Positions 1 to 7,187 are shown, counted from the first letter of the stretch. The stretch: DNA of 8,553 bases from Methylorubrum extorquens (GCA_019695455.1 JAEUAC010000046.1:1-8553); one strand, 5' to 3'. Translations and numbers: made by a program. The notes: generated by a model from the sequence alone, not told the origin.

Positions 1-2
1 CC

Positions 3-590
3 GCCCCCGTCGAGGGCCCGGCCGCCCGCGGGCCCGAGCCGTCCGCCTACGGCCAGGCGGGCGGGTCGTCCGGCTAGGCCGCACTCGCGGCGCCCCGGCC
101 CGCCCCGACGCCGCAGCCGCAGGGCCAGCCCCAACCCGGCATCGCGCTGGCCCGGTTCGCCGATTTCGTCGCCCTCGCGGGCGAGAAGCGCGAGATCGGG
201 CTGAAGACCGCGCTCGAGCAGGACGTGCGCCTCGTCCGCTTCGAGGACGGCCGCTTCGAGTTCGCGCTCGCGCCGGGCGCGGCGCCGTCGCTGCAGCTCG
301 ACATCGCCCGGATCCTGAAGGCCTGGACCGGCCGCTCCTGGCAGGTCGCGCTGTCGCAGGAGGAGGGCGAGCCGACGCTCGCCCAGCAGCGTCGCGCCCG
401 CGAGGAGGAACGCCGCTCGGACGCGGCGAGCCATCCGCTCGTGCGGGCCGTGCTCGAGAGCTTTCCGGGCGCCGAGATCGTCGACGTGCGCCAGCGCGCG
501 ACGGCGGCCGTGGCCGAGGCCGCCGCCGCGGAGGCGGCCGCCGTCTCCGGCGGCGCGCCCCCGGACGACGAGACGCCGGACGACGCCTGA
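3..590 (+). CDS. dnaX: DNA polymerase III subunit gamma/tau, 3' end (partial, with an in-frame TAG)
   Basis: This is the C-terminal part of the clamp-loader tau subunit, which links the loader to the polymerase core and helicase. The gene enters from the left edge in the frame beginning at base 3. The first 24 codons read as a Gly/Ala/Pro-rich linker and are followed by TAG at 75-77. The same frame then continues with a Pro/Gln linker and a conserved domain: the ALARFADFVALAGEK region at about 144-188, RLVRFEDGRFEFALAPG at about 228-278, a WTGRSW motif near 326-343 and an acidic tail ending EPDD-like before TGA at 588-590. This matches the C-terminal domain typical of alphaproteobacterial DnaX. 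No ATG, GTG or TTG follows the TAG until GTG at 225, which lies inside the domain, so the downstream part is not a clean separate gene. The AAA+ region lies outside the window. The neighbours ybaB and recR support the identity. Confidence 0.85.
75..77 (+). other. In-frame amber codon within the dnaX linker
   Basis: TAG falls in the dnaX reading frame between two stretches whose third codon positions are nearly all G or C. The other two frames across 1-77 have a worse codon pattern, so a simple single frameshift does not explain it. It could be a base error, a true nonsense mutation, or a natural end giving a gamma-like short product. The sequence alone cannot decide between these. Confidence 0.7.
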
Positions 591-611
591 CACCTCACGG
601 GGAGGATCATC

Positions 612-932
612 GTGAAGGACATCATGGGCCTGATGAAGCAGGCGCAGGGCCTGCAGCAGAAGATGGCCGACATGCAGGCCGAGCTCGACACGATCATGGT
701 CGAGGGCACGTCCGGCGGCGGGGCCGTGACGGTCGTCTCGACCGCGAAGGGCGAGGTGAAGTCGGTCTCGCTCGATCCGGCCCTGCTCGTGCCGGAGGAT
801 CGCGAGATCCTGGAGGACCTCATCGTGGCGGCCCTGAACGACGCGCGCGGCCGCGGCGAGCGCACCATGCAGGAGCGCATGGCCGAGGTCACCAAGGGGC
901 TTCCTCTGCCGCCCGGCATGAAGCTGTTCTGA
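612..932 (+). CDS. ybaB: YbaB/EbfC family nucleoid-associated protein
   Basis: This is a 106-residue protein of the YbaB/EbfC family, small dimeric DNA-binding proteins that associate with the nucleoid. The gene is commonly encoded between dnaX and recR, as here. The N-terminal helix has the family pattern [18 protein letters not shown], followed by a Gly-rich turn ([11 protein letters not shown], about 31-41), a beta region with the [10 protein letters not shown] motif (about 47-56) and a C-terminal helix ending in [11 protein letters not shown], the usual family ending. Length is normal. The start is GTG at 612, chosen because GGAGG at 601-605 sits six bases upstream and the protein begins at the expected family position. 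It starts 21 bases after the dnaX stop and ends four bases before recR, so it is probably co-transcribed and translationally coupled with recR. Its precise physiological role is not shown by the sequence. Confidence 0.95.
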   Translation: MKDIMGLMKQAQGLQQKMADMQAELDTIMVEGTSGGGAVTVVSTAKGEVKSVSLDPALLVPEDREILEDLIVAALNDARGRGERTMQERMAEVTKGLPLPPGMKLF

Positions 933-936
933 TCCG

Positions 937-1542
937 ATGGCGCAGGCGGTCGCGGGGCCCGAGATCGAGCGGCTGGTCCAGCTCCTGGCGCGCCTGCCGG
1001 GGCTCGGCCCGCGCTCGGCCCGGCGGGCCGCCCTGCACCTGATCGGCCGGCGCGAGCAGCTCCTCGGGCCGCTCGGCGAGGCCATGCGGGTGGCGGCCGA
1101 GCGCATCGTGACCTGCACGTCCTGCGGCAACGTCGACACGTCCGATCCCTGCACGGTCTGCCGCGACGCCTCGCGCGACCGCTCGATCATCGTCGTGGTC
1201 GAGGGCGTGCCGGACCTCTGGGCCCTGGAGCGCGCGGCCGCGATCCGGGGGCAGTACCACGTTCTGGCCGGCGTCCTCTCGGCCCTCGACGGCGTGCGGC
1301 CGGAGCACCTCGCCATCGACGCCCTGGTGGCGCGCGCCGCCGAGCCCGAGACGCGCGAGATCATCCTCGCCCTGAACGCGACCGTCGACGGCCAGACCAC
1401 GGCGCATTACGTGACCGACCTCCTCCGCCACCTGCCGCTCCGGGTGACGCGGCTCGCCCACGGCGTGCCCGTCGGCGGCGAACTCGACTATCTCGACGAG
1501 GGCACGCTCCAGGCGGCCCTGCGGCAGCGCCAGGCCTTCTAG
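937..1542 (+). CDS. recR: Recombination mediator protein RecR
   Basis: RecR works with RecF and RecO to load RecA on SSB-coated single-stranded DNA during gap repair. The 201-residue length is typical. An N-terminal helix-hairpin-helix lies at about residues 17-36 ([16 protein letters not shown]). A four-cysteine zinc finger follows (Cys60, Cys63, Cys72, Cys75). The TOPRIM domain begins with the VVVEG strand (Glu89) and continues through LWALE and the [11 protein letters not shown] motif at about 105-115. The conserved [13 protein letters not shown] block (about 146-158) and the terminal [18 protein letters not shown] segment (here [14 protein letters not shown]) are also present. All expected family residues are intact. 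The ATG lies four bases after the ybaB stop, indicating the conserved dnaX-ybaB-recR operon. A GC-rich hairpin at 1627-1646 lies downstream. Confidence 0.97.
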   Translation: MAQAVAGPEIERLVQLLARLPGLGPRSARRAALHLIGRREQLLGPLGEAMRVAAERIVTCTSCGNVDTSDPCTVCRDASRDRSIIVVVEGVPDLWALERAAAIRGQYHVLAGVLSALDGVRPEHLAIDALVARAAEPETREIILALNATVDGQTTAHYVTDLLRHLPLRVTRLAHGVPVGGELDYLDEGTLQAALRQRQAF

Positions 1543-1626
1543 CCCGCGCCCGCGCCGCGCCGGCGACGCGGTCCCCCGCCACACGCGATCAGGCATATCC
1601 CGCGCGAACGGGCCCATCGTCCCGTC

Positions 1627-1646
1627 CCGCCGCGTCGTCGCGGCGG
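1627..1646 (+). terminator. GC hairpin downstream of recR, possible terminator without a T tract
   Basis: Bases 1627-1634 (CCGCCGCG) and 1639-1646 (CGCGGCGG) form a perfect 8-bp, all-GC stem around a TCGT loop, 84 bases after the recR stop. No run of T follows, so it is not a classical intrinsic terminator. It may stall polymerase or stabilise the 3' end of the recR transcript. Short inverted repeats also arise by chance in DNA this GC-rich. Confidence 0.3.
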
Positions 1647-1699
1647 ATGTCGCGACCCGTCGACGCCGTATTCGCGACGACGTCCGCGCCTCCGGGCGA

Positions 1700-1783
1700 T
1701 CGATACACCTATACTTCACGATAAATTAATCGAGAACATCCAATTTCGCCGCCGGATCAGCCCTGGAACCGGGATTCGACGAC
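1700..1783 (+). promoter_or_regulatory. AT-rich putative promoter/leader region of the MCP-cheW operon
   Basis: The 241-base gap between recR and the MCP gene is GC-rich until about 1700, then turns abruptly AT-rich. It includes TATACT at 1710-1715, a reasonable -10-like hexamer, and ATAAATTAAT at 1721-1730. No convincing -35 element is visible at the right spacing, and no sigma-28 or sigma-54 consensus was recognised. Two copies of TCGCGAC at 1650-1656 and 1672-1678, 22 bases apart, lie just upstream. The strand and location suit transcription of the MCP gene, but the start site is not defined by sequence alone. Confidence 0.35.
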
Positions 1784-3703
1784 ATGAAATACTTGAGAAA
1801 CATGCGGATTGCTGCAAAGATCGCGTCAGTCGTCGTCCTGTTGTCGCTACTGGCCGTCGGTTATGTCTTAGTCATGTCGCGCGAGGCGGACCAGACCGTC
1901 GCACAGTATTCGGACCTTCTGGAGCGCCGCTCCTACGGGCTGCAGCGTCTGTCGCTCGCCAATCGTCGCGTCACGGAAGCCGGCTACGCCGTCCAGCGCT
2001 TCGTCTCGTTCCCGCCGGACAGCACCGAGGCGAAGGACGCGGCGGGCGACTTCAAGGAGGCCGTCAAGTTCTTCGAAGAGAACATGGAAGTCGCCACCAA
2101 GCTCCTCGTGAACTCGAGGCGCGACACGACCGAGATCAGCGACGAGGTCGGCGCGATCCTCAAACCGGCCGCCGAGATCGTCCGGAACGCGGCCCGTCTG
2201 CGGCCCGAGGAGGTGACCCGGACCCTGAGCGACATCAGCGACCGGATCGGCCGGGTGGGCGAGAAGGTGAACTCGCTCGTCCGGGCCCGCTCGGCGGCGA
2301 CGGTCGAGACGGCGGCGGCCCTGACGAGCGACGCCCGCACCACCGCCCTGACCATGCTCGTCACGTCGATCCTCGTCGGCATCGTCGGCATCGTGGTCGC
2401 CATGCTGGTCGCCGTGAAGGGCATCACGGGCCCGCTCAAGGAGCTGCAGGATGCCATGGTCGGGCTGGCCGACGGCAGGCTCGACACGGTCGTGGCCGGC
2501 CAGGAGCGGCGCGACGAGGTCGGCGGCATGGCCAGGGCCGTCCAGGTCTTCAAGGACAACGCCATCAAGGCCCGCGCCGTCGAGGCCCAGGCCGAGCAGG
2601 CCCGACAGGAGACCGCGCGCCATCGCGAGACGGCCGAAGCCGAGCGCGCCGTGCTGGCGGAGCAGCAGGCCAAAGTGGTCGACGACCTCGCCCGGGGGCT
2701 CGCGGGCCTCGCCGACGGCGACCTCACGGGTCGCGTCCACGCCTTCCCGGCCGATTACCGGAAGCTCGAGACCGACTTCAACTCCGCCGTGACCAAGCTC
2801 CGCGAGACCATCACGGTCATCTCGGGCAACGGCCAGGGCATCCGGTCGGGATCGGGCGAGATCTCCCAGGCGGCCGACGACCTGTCGCGCCGCACGGAGC
2901 AGCAGGCCGCCTCGCTCGAGGAGACGGCGGCCGCGCTCGACGAGATCACGGCGACCGTCAAGAAGACGGCGCAGGGCGCGGCCCATGCCCGCGAGGTGGT
3001 GAGCGCGGCGCGTGCCAACGCGGCCGAATCCGGCGACGTCGTGCAGGAGGCGATCACGGCCATGGCGGCGATCGAGCGCTCGTCGACCGAGATCTCGCAG
3101 ATCATCGGCGTGATCGACGAGATCGCCTTCCAGACCAACCTGCTGGCCCTGAACGCCGGGGTCGAGGCCGCCCGGGCCGGCGAGGCGGGCCGCGGCTTCG
3201 CCGTCGTCGCCTCGGAGGTCCGGGCCCTCGCCCAGCGCTCGGCGGACGCCGCGAAGGAGATCAAGGCCCTGATCTCGACGTCGACCACGCAGGTCGAGTC
3301 CGGCGTGGAGCTCGTGGCGAAGGCCGGGCAGGCGCTCAGCCGCATCGCCGCCCAGGTCACGGAGATCAACGGCATCGTGACGGAGATCGCGGCGTCGGCC
3401 CAGGAGCAGGCGACCGGCCTGACCCAGGTCAACACGGCCGTGAACGAGATGGACCAGGTCACGCAGCAGAACGCCGCCATGGTCGAGGAGACGACGGCGG
3501 CGAGCCACTCGCTCGCCCGCGAGGCGGACGGCCTCGCCGACCTGATCGCCCGCTTCCGCACGGGTGCGGCCCCGGCCTCCGGCGCCCGCCCGGCGCCCCG
3601 GGCCGCCGGCTCGCGGCCGGCGGCGTCCGGACGGAGCCGGCCCGCGACGCGCGGCAACCTCGCGCTCGCGCAGCCGGCGCCCGATTCATGGGAGGAATTC
3701 TGA
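1784..3703 (+). CDS. Methyl-accepting chemotaxis protein (transmembrane receptor)
   Basis: This is a 639-residue inner-membrane chemoreceptor that signals through CheW to the CheA kinase. TM1 spans about residues 12-31. A helical periplasmic sensor of about 155 residues follows (32-186), of size suiting a four-helix bundle but with unknown ligand. TM2 spans about 188-211. A HAMP domain lies at about 212-264, and a second HAMP-like segment at about 298-343 carries the GLADGDLTGRV motif. The cytoplasmic signalling domain covers about 355-590, with the hairpin tip and its CheA/CheW-binding region at about 444-493 (IDEIAFQTNLLALNAGVEAA, then GRGFAVVASEVR). An Ala/Arg/Pro-rich linker ends in SWEEF, resembling the CheR-docking pentapeptide (NWETF in E. 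coli), which suggests adaptation by methylation. ATG 1784 gives the usual LRNMRIAAKI membrane-proximal start, but its ribosome binding site is weak and ATG 1802 is possible. The first 30 or so codons are richer in A/T than the rest. Confidence 0.95.
   Translation: MKYLRNMRIAAKIASVVVLLSLLAVGYVLVMSREADQTVAQYSDLLERRSYGLQRLSLANRRVTEAGYAVQRFVSFPPDSTEAKDAAGDFKEAVKFFEENMEVATKLLVNSRRDTTEISDEVGAILKPAAEIVRNAARLRPEEVTRTLSDISDRIGRVGEKVNSLVRARSAATVETAAALTSDARTTALTMLVTSILVGIVGIVVAMLVAVKGITGPLKELQDAMVGLADGRLDTVVAGQERRDEVGGMARAVQVFKDNAIKARAVEAQAEQARQETARHRETAEAERAVLAEQQAKVVDDLARGLAGLADGDLTGRVHAFPADYRKLETDFNSAVTKLRETITVISGNGQGIRSGSGEISQAADDLSRRTEQQAASLEETAAALDEITATVKKTAQGAAHAREVVSAARANAAESGDVVQEAITAMAAIERSSTEISQIIGVIDEIAFQTNLLALNAGVEAARAGEAGRGFAVVASEVRALAQRSADAAKEIKALISTSTTQVESGVELVAKAGQALSRIAAQVTEINGIVTEIAASAQEQATGLTQVNTAVNEMDQVTQQNAAMVEETTAASHSLAREADGLADLIARFRTGAAPASGARPAPRAAGSRPAASGRSRPATRGNLALAQPAPDSWEEF
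3689..3703 (+). promoter_or_regulatory. Shine-Dalgarno of cheW embedded in the MCP WEEF codons
   Basis: GGAGG at 3691-3695 lies seven bases before the ATG at 3703. These bases are part of the codons TGG GAG GAA TTC, which encode the C-terminal WEEF of the receptor. The MCP stop TGA (3701-3703) shares its last base with the cheW start (TGATG). This spacing favours ATG 3703 over the in-frame ATG 3688, which lies upstream of the Shine-Dalgarno and inside the MCP, and over ATG 3730. Confidence 0.75.
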
Positions 3704-4179
3704 TGCCGATCGGCGATAGGGTGGTCGCGATGGAACTGTCGTCCCGGATGGAGCTGATCTCCTTCGACGTGCGCGGCGAGGCGTTCTGCATCGACATCAT
3801 GGCCGTGCGGGAGATCCGCGGCTGGACGCAGGCGACGCCGCTCCCTCAGGCGCCGGACGACGTCCGGGGCGTGATCAACCTGCGGGGCAGCGTCCTGCCG
3901 ATCCTGGACCTCGGCGCGCGGCTGGGGCTCGGCCAGACGGAGCCGACGTCCCGCAACGCGATCCTGGTGGTCGCCGTGCACGGGACCTTCATCGGGCTCC
4001 TGGTGGACGGGGTCGACGAGATCCTGTCCGTCGGGGCATCGGACATCCATCCGGCGCCCGAGCTCTGCCGGGGCGAGGGCCGGTCCCTGGTCTCGGGCCT
4101 CCTCCCGGGGGAGGGGCGGATGATCAAGGTGCTGTCGCTGGAGGTCGTGGTGCCGGAGACGCGGGCGCGGGCGGCCTGA
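3703..4179 (+). CDS. cheW: Chemotaxis coupling protein CheW
   Basis: CheW bridges chemoreceptors and the CheA kinase in the cytoplasmic array. The 158-residue product is a single CheW domain of normal size. The first strand is MELISFDVRGEAFCIDI (about 16-32). It is followed by the hallmark VREIRGW (about 35-41), the LPQAPDDVRGVINLRGSVLPILDL block (about 47-70) with the conserved NLRG arginine at residue 61, an IGLLVDGVDEIL strand (about 97-108) and a C-terminal RMIKVLSLE segment (about 139-147). The start at 3703 overlaps the MCP stop by one base and has a good Shine-Dalgarno, so the two genes are surely co-translated. The pair probably acts as a receptor with its own adaptor, with CheA supplied from elsewhere in the genome. 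The gene ends five bases from the convergent cysA stop. Confidence 0.95.
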   Translation: MPIGDRVVAMELSSRMELISFDVRGEAFCIDIMAVREIRGWTQATPLPQAPDDVRGVINLRGSVLPILDLGARLGLGQTEPTSRNAILVVAVHGTFIGLLVDGVDEILSVGASDIHPAPELCRGEGRSLVSGLLPGEGRMIKVLSLEVVVPETRARAA

Positions 4180-4184
4180 TCGCG

Positions 4185-5222
4185 TCAGCCCGCCGGAAAC
4201 AGCCGTCCGCCCCGGATCGCGAGGCGGACGGCCTCGCCGCGGGCCACGCCGGCGCCGACCGGGATGCCGACCTCGACGAGGTGGCCGCCCTCGCCGTCGA
4301 GCCGCACCTCGGCCCGCCGGCCGCCGGCCGAGCGGCGCAGCATGGCGACGGTGCCCGTGAGCCCGCCCTCCTCCGCGAAGGCGATGTCCCAGGGGCGCAT
4401 GTGCAGGGCGGCCGGACCGTCCGGCCAGGCCGGGGCCGGCACGGGCAGGGGCGCGTCCCGGAACCGGACGGTGCCGCCGGACACGATGACGGGCAGGCTC
4501 GAGGATTCGCCCACGAAGGCCATCACGAAGGCCGAGGCCGGGTCGTCGTGGACATGGTCGGGCGTGCCGACCTGCTCGATGCGGCCGTCCCGCAGGATGC
4601 AGACCCGGTCGGCGAGCTCGAGCGCCTCGTCCTGGTCGTGGGTCACGAAGATGGTCGTCTGCCCGGTCGCGTCGTGGATCTCGCGGAGCGAGCGCCGCAG
4701 GTCGCGCCGGACGCGGGCGTCGAGCGCGCCGAACGGCTCGTCGAGGAGCAGCACCCGCGGATCGACCGCGAGCGCCCGGGCCAGCGCCACGCGCTGCCGC
4801 TGCCCGCCCGAGAGCTGGCCCGGCCGGCGACCCGCGAAGTCCTGGAGCTGCACCAGCCGGAGCAGCTCGGCGACCCTCGCGTCGATCGCGGCCCGCGAGG
4901 GCCGGTCCCGCCGCACGGTCAGGCCGAAGGCGACGTTGTCGGCGACGCTCATGTGCCGGAAGAGCGCGTAGTGCTGGAACACGAAGCCGACGCCCCGCCG
5001 CCGCACGGGGATGGTGGTCGCGTCCTCGTCGCCGAACAGGATGCGCCCCTCGTCGGCCGCTTCCAGCCCCGCGACGACGCGGAGCAGCGTGGTCTTGCCC
5101 GAGCCCGACGGGCCGAGGAGCGCCATCAGCTCGCCCGAGCGGACGTCGAGATCGACGCCCGCGAGCGCGGCCGGCCCGCCCGACGCGAACCGCTTGACGA
5201 TGCCGAGAGCCTGGACCTGCAC
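4185..5222 (-). CDS. cysA: Sulfate/thiosulfate ABC transporter ATP-binding protein CysA
   Basis: This is the ATPase that powers the CysTW permease for sulfate or thiosulfate import at the cytoplasmic face. The 345-residue product has Walker [10 protein letters not shown] (37-45), Q-loop Gln83 in VFQHYALF, signature [15 protein letters not shown] (137-151), Walker B VLLLDEP (157-163), D-loop GALD (165-168) and H-loop His195 in [13 protein letters not shown]. The [14 protein letters not shown] segment is typical of CysA. Residues from about 245 onward form a TOBE-like regulatory region with the HMRPWDI motif. I chose GTG at 5222: GAGG at 5229-5232 on this strand is six bases away and overlaps the cysW stop, and [10 protein letters not shown] is the normal N-terminus. 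The open frame extends far upstream, but that part is only a shadow of cysW. It is the last gene of the cysTWA operon. MalK- and PotA-type ATPases share these motifs, so the specificity rests on the neighbours. Confidence 0.93.
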   Translation of the reverse strand: MQVQALGIVKRFASGGPAALAGVDLDVRSGELMALLGPSGSGKTTLLRVVAGLEAADEGRILFGDEDATTIPVRRRGVGFVFQHYALFRHMSVADNVAFGLTVRRDRPSRAAIDARVAELLRLVQLQDFAGRRPGQLSGGQRQRVALARALAVDPRVLLLDEPFGALDARVRRDLRRSLREIHDATGQTTIFVTHDQDEALELADRVCILRDGRIEQVGTPDHVHDDPASAFVMAFVGESSSLPVIVSGGTVRFRDAPLPVPAPAWPDGPAALHMRPWDIAFAEEGGLTGTVAMLRRSAGGRRAEVRLDGEGGHLVEVGIPVGAGVARGEAVRLAIRGGRLFPAG

Positions 5223-5230
5223 GGGGAGCC

Positions 5231-6124
5231 TCAGCGCTGCGCGGCGGACGCGATGGCGCCCGCGTAGCGCCATTCGAGGAAGGACTTGATGGCGAGCGTC
5301 ACGAGGGCGAGCCCGGCGAGCAGCGACGCCATCGCGAAGGCCCCGCCGAGGTCGTACTCGTTGTAGAGGATCTCGACGTGGAGCGGCATGGTGTTGGTCT
5401 CGCCGCGGATGTGGCCCGAGACCACGGCCACGGCCCCGAACTCGCCCATCGCGCGGGCGTTGCAGAGCAGCACGCCGTAGAGCAGCGCCCACTTCACGTT
5501 GGGCAGCGTCACGCGCCAGAACGTGCGCAGGCCCGAGGCGCCGAGCGTGAGCGCGGCCTCCTCGTCGGCCGTGCCCTGGTCCTGCATGAGCGGGATCAGC
5601 TCGCGCGCGACGAACGGGAAGGTGACGAACACGGTCGCGAGCACGATCCCGGGCAGGGCGAAGATCACCTGGAGGCCATGGGCCTGCAGGACGGGCCCGA
5701 GCACGCCCTGGGCGCCGAAGAGCAGCACGAAGACGAGCCCAGCGACCACCGGCGAGACCGAGAACGGCAGGTCGATCAGCGTCACGAGGAGGCTCTTGCC
5801 GACGAAGTCGAACTTCGCGATCGCCCAGGCGGCCGCGATGCCGAAGACGAGGTTCAGGGGCACGGCGATCGCCGCGACCGTGAGCGTCAGCGTGATGGCG
5901 GCGAGCGCGTCCGGATCCGAGAAGGCGGCCCGGTAGGTCGCGAGGCCGCCGCGGAACGCCTCGGCGAAGACCGCCGCGAGCGGCAGCAGCAGGAACAGCG
6001 CCAGGACGACCAGCACGATGCCGATCAGGGTCCGGCGCAGCCACAGCGGCTCGGACGTGGTGCCGCCGGCGGGTCCGGCCGGGTCCGGCGGGGCGCGGCG
6101 GCGGGCGAGGGTCGGGCTAGCCAT
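5231..6124 (-). CDS. cysW: Sulfate/thiosulfate ABC transporter permease CysW
   Basis: This is one half of the heterodimeric inner-membrane channel for sulfate import. The 297-residue product has a Pro/Ala-rich cytoplasmic start, TM1 at about 33-55, further hydrophobic segments at about 74-102, 112-136, 153-176, 211-234 and 262-282, and the permease EAA loop at about 188-210 ([21 protein letters not shown]), which contacts CysA. Family hallmarks include [40 protein letters not shown] and [16 protein letters not shown], the last diagnostic of CysW rather than CysT. Its ATG overlaps the cysT stop by eight bases, so translation is coupled. No strong Shine-Dalgarno is visible just before the start. 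An eight-base gap separates it from cysA. Confidence 0.95.
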   Translation of the reverse strand: MASPTLARRRAPPDPAGPAGGTTSEPLWLRRTLIGIVLVVLALFLLLPLAAVFAEAFRGGLATYRAAFSDPDALAAITLTLTVAAIAVPLNLVFGIAAAWAIAKFDFVGKSLLVTLIDLPFSVSPVVAGLVFVLLFGAQGVLGPVLQAHGLQVIFALPGIVLATVFVTFPFVARELIPLMQDQGTADEEAALTLGASGLRTFWRVTLPNVKWALLYGVLLCNARAMGEFGAVAVVSGHIRGETNTMPLHVEILYNEYDLGGAFAMASLLAGLALVTLAIKSFLEWRYAGAIASAAQR

Positions 6125-6956
6125 GGCCGAGACGGCGCCTCGCGAACGCTTCGAGCAGGTTGATGGCGAGGAGCGCCCCGAACGCGATCAGCAGCATGGC
6201 CGTCGCGACCGCGGTCGCGCCCGTGTAGTCGTATTCCTCGAGCCGGATGACGACGAGCAGCGGCGCGATCTCCGACACGAAGGGCAGGTTGCCGGCGACG
6301 AAGATGACGGAGCCGTATTCCCCGACCGCGCGCGCGAAGGCGAGGACGAAGCCCGTCAGCACGCCCGGGACCAGCGGCGGCAGGATCACGGTGAGGATGG
6401 TGCGGGTCCGCGAGGCGCCGAGCGTCGCGGCCGCCTCCTCGAGCTCCCGGTCGATCTCGCCGATGAGCGGCTGCACGGTGCGGACCGCGAAGGGCAGGGC
6501 CACGAAGACGAGCGCCACGAAGATGCCGAGCGGCGTGAAGGCGACCTGGATGCCGAGCGGCGCGAGGAGCCGGCCGACCCAGCCGTTCGGCGCGTAGAGC
6601 GTCGCGAGCGCGATGCCTGCGACCGCCGTCGGCAGCGCGAAGGGGAGGTCGATGGCCGCGTCGACGAGGCGGCGGCCCGGGAAGCGGTAGCGGGTCAGCA
6701 CCCAGGCGGTGACGAGCCCGACCAGCGAGGCCGTGGCGGCCGCCGCGAAGGCGATCCCGAACGAGGTCCGCAGCGCGGCCGAGACCCGCGGATCGGCCAG
6801 GACGTCCAGGAAGCCCTGCAGGCCGATCCCGGCCGCCTTCGTGACGAGCGCCGCGAGGGGCAGCAGCACGATCAGCGTCAGGTAGACGAGCGTGTAGCCG
6901 AAGGCGATGCCGAAGCCGGGCAGCGCGCTCGGCCGGCGGAACGTGAAGGCCCCCAT
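6117..6956 (-). CDS. cysT: Sulfate/thiosulfate ABC transporter permease CysT (CysU)
   Basis: This is the second half of the sulfate channel. The 279-residue product starts with the family-like N-terminus [20 protein letters not shown]. Hydrophobic segments lie at about 17-40, 64-88, 103-121, 138-160, 196-222 and 247-269. The EAA loop is at about 172-195 ([22 protein letters not shown]). The [19 protein letters not shown] and [16 protein letters not shown] blocks identify CysT. I chose ATG at 6956. The frame is open much further upstream, but there it overlaps the divergent gene and reads as noise. The start has only a weak ribosome binding site (GAGATCGGGC), and eight bases upstream ends a small ORF with a strong one, which suggests translational coupling. 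Usually a sulfate-binding protein gene (sbp or cysP) sits nearby; none is seen here. Confidence 0.94.
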   Translation of the reverse strand: MGAFTFRRPSALPGFGIAFGYTLVYLTLIVLLPLAALVTKAAGIGLQGFLDVLADPRVSAALRTSFGIAFAAAATASLVGLVTAWVLTRYRFPGRRLVDAAIDLPFALPTAVAGIALATLYAPNGWVGRLLAPLGIQVAFTPLGIFVALVFVALPFAVRTVQPLIGEIDRELEEAAATLGASRTRTILTVILPPLVPGVLTGFVLAFARAVGEYGSVIFVAGNLPFVSEIAPLLVVIRLEEYDYTGATAVATAMLLIAFGALLAINLLEAFARRRLGHG

Positions 6957-6964
6957 GCCCGATC

Positions 6965-7021
6965 TCAGGCGCCGCGCCCGCCGGCCCGGGCGAGCGCGAT
7001 CCGCCGTTCGGTGTCCATCAT
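6965..7021 (-). CDS. Putative 18-residue leader ORF upstream of cysT
   Basis: An ATG-ATG start at 7021 opens an 18-codon frame, [18 protein letters not shown], ending in TGA at 6967-6965, eight bases before the cysT ATG. A run of seven G (7033-7027 on this strand) lies five bases before the ATG and could act as a ribosome binding site, stronger than anything in front of cysT. After the two ATG codons, every codon except GAA ends in G or C, as in real genes here. The peptide has no cysteine or methionine run, so cysteine-codon attenuation is not evident. I do not recognise the peptide. It may be a leader that couples translation into cysT, or a chance ORF. Confidence 0.45.
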   Translation of the reverse strand: MMDTERRIALARAGGRGA

Positions 7022-7187
7022 GACGGCCCCCCCAATGGCCTGCGGAGGGTGCTAGCGTTCGCGTCGGGGCGCAAGCCCGTCGGGCCCGGCCTCGCTCCGC
7101 TTCGCCCGGGACCCGCGGGATGCGTGGCGGGCCACCCGCGTCGATGCTAGAGCGCGACCGGCGGGCCGATCCCGCCGGGGAGGAACC
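7022..7187. promoter_or_regulatory. Divergent intergenic region between the cysTWA leader and the GlcG-like gene
   Basis: This 166-base spacer must hold the leftward cysTWA promoter and probably a rightward one. Two TGCTAG elements are visible, at 7050-7055 (part of the GCTAGC palindrome) and at 7145-7150 (CGATGCTAGAG). They resemble GC-rich -10 boxes and lie about 30-40 bases from the two start codons. Neither has a clear -35 partner. An imperfect hairpin is possible, with CGCGGG at 7114-7119 pairing with CCCGCG at 7135-7140. No terminator, riboswitch or recognised operator was found. Confidence 0.35.

Noticed and set aside
225..590. A separate 121-residue gene starting at GTG 225
   Set aside because: The GTG lies inside the conserved DnaX C-terminal domain and has no Shine-Dalgarno. 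The domain clearly extends upstream to about 140 in the same frame.
1543..1783. Search for a tRNA, small RNA or riboswitch in the recR-MCP spacer
   Set aside because: No cloverleaf, known aptamer pattern or T-tract terminator was seen; only the hairpin and AT-rich island already listed.
1868..3508. A 546-codon antisense open frame opposite the MCP gene
   Set aside because: It is Arg/Gly/Leu/Asp-rich with no recognisable domain and mirrors a strongly supported MCP. Long antisense frames are expected in 70% GC coding DNA.
2755..4050. A 431-codon antisense open frame opposite the MCP and cheW
   Set aside because: It spans two well-supported genes and their junction, has no domain signature and reads as complementary-strand noise.
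5223..6044. Upstream extension of the cysA frame to 619 residues
   Set aside because: The part before GTG 5222 is an out-of-frame reading of cysW; cysA family homology begins at the GTG, which has a suitable ribosome binding site.
6018..7055. A + strand 345-codon open frame opposite cysW and cysT
   Set aside because: It is dominated by Arg/Glu/Asp/Gln repeats from reverse-strand hydrophobic codons, a typical shadow of membrane-protein genes.
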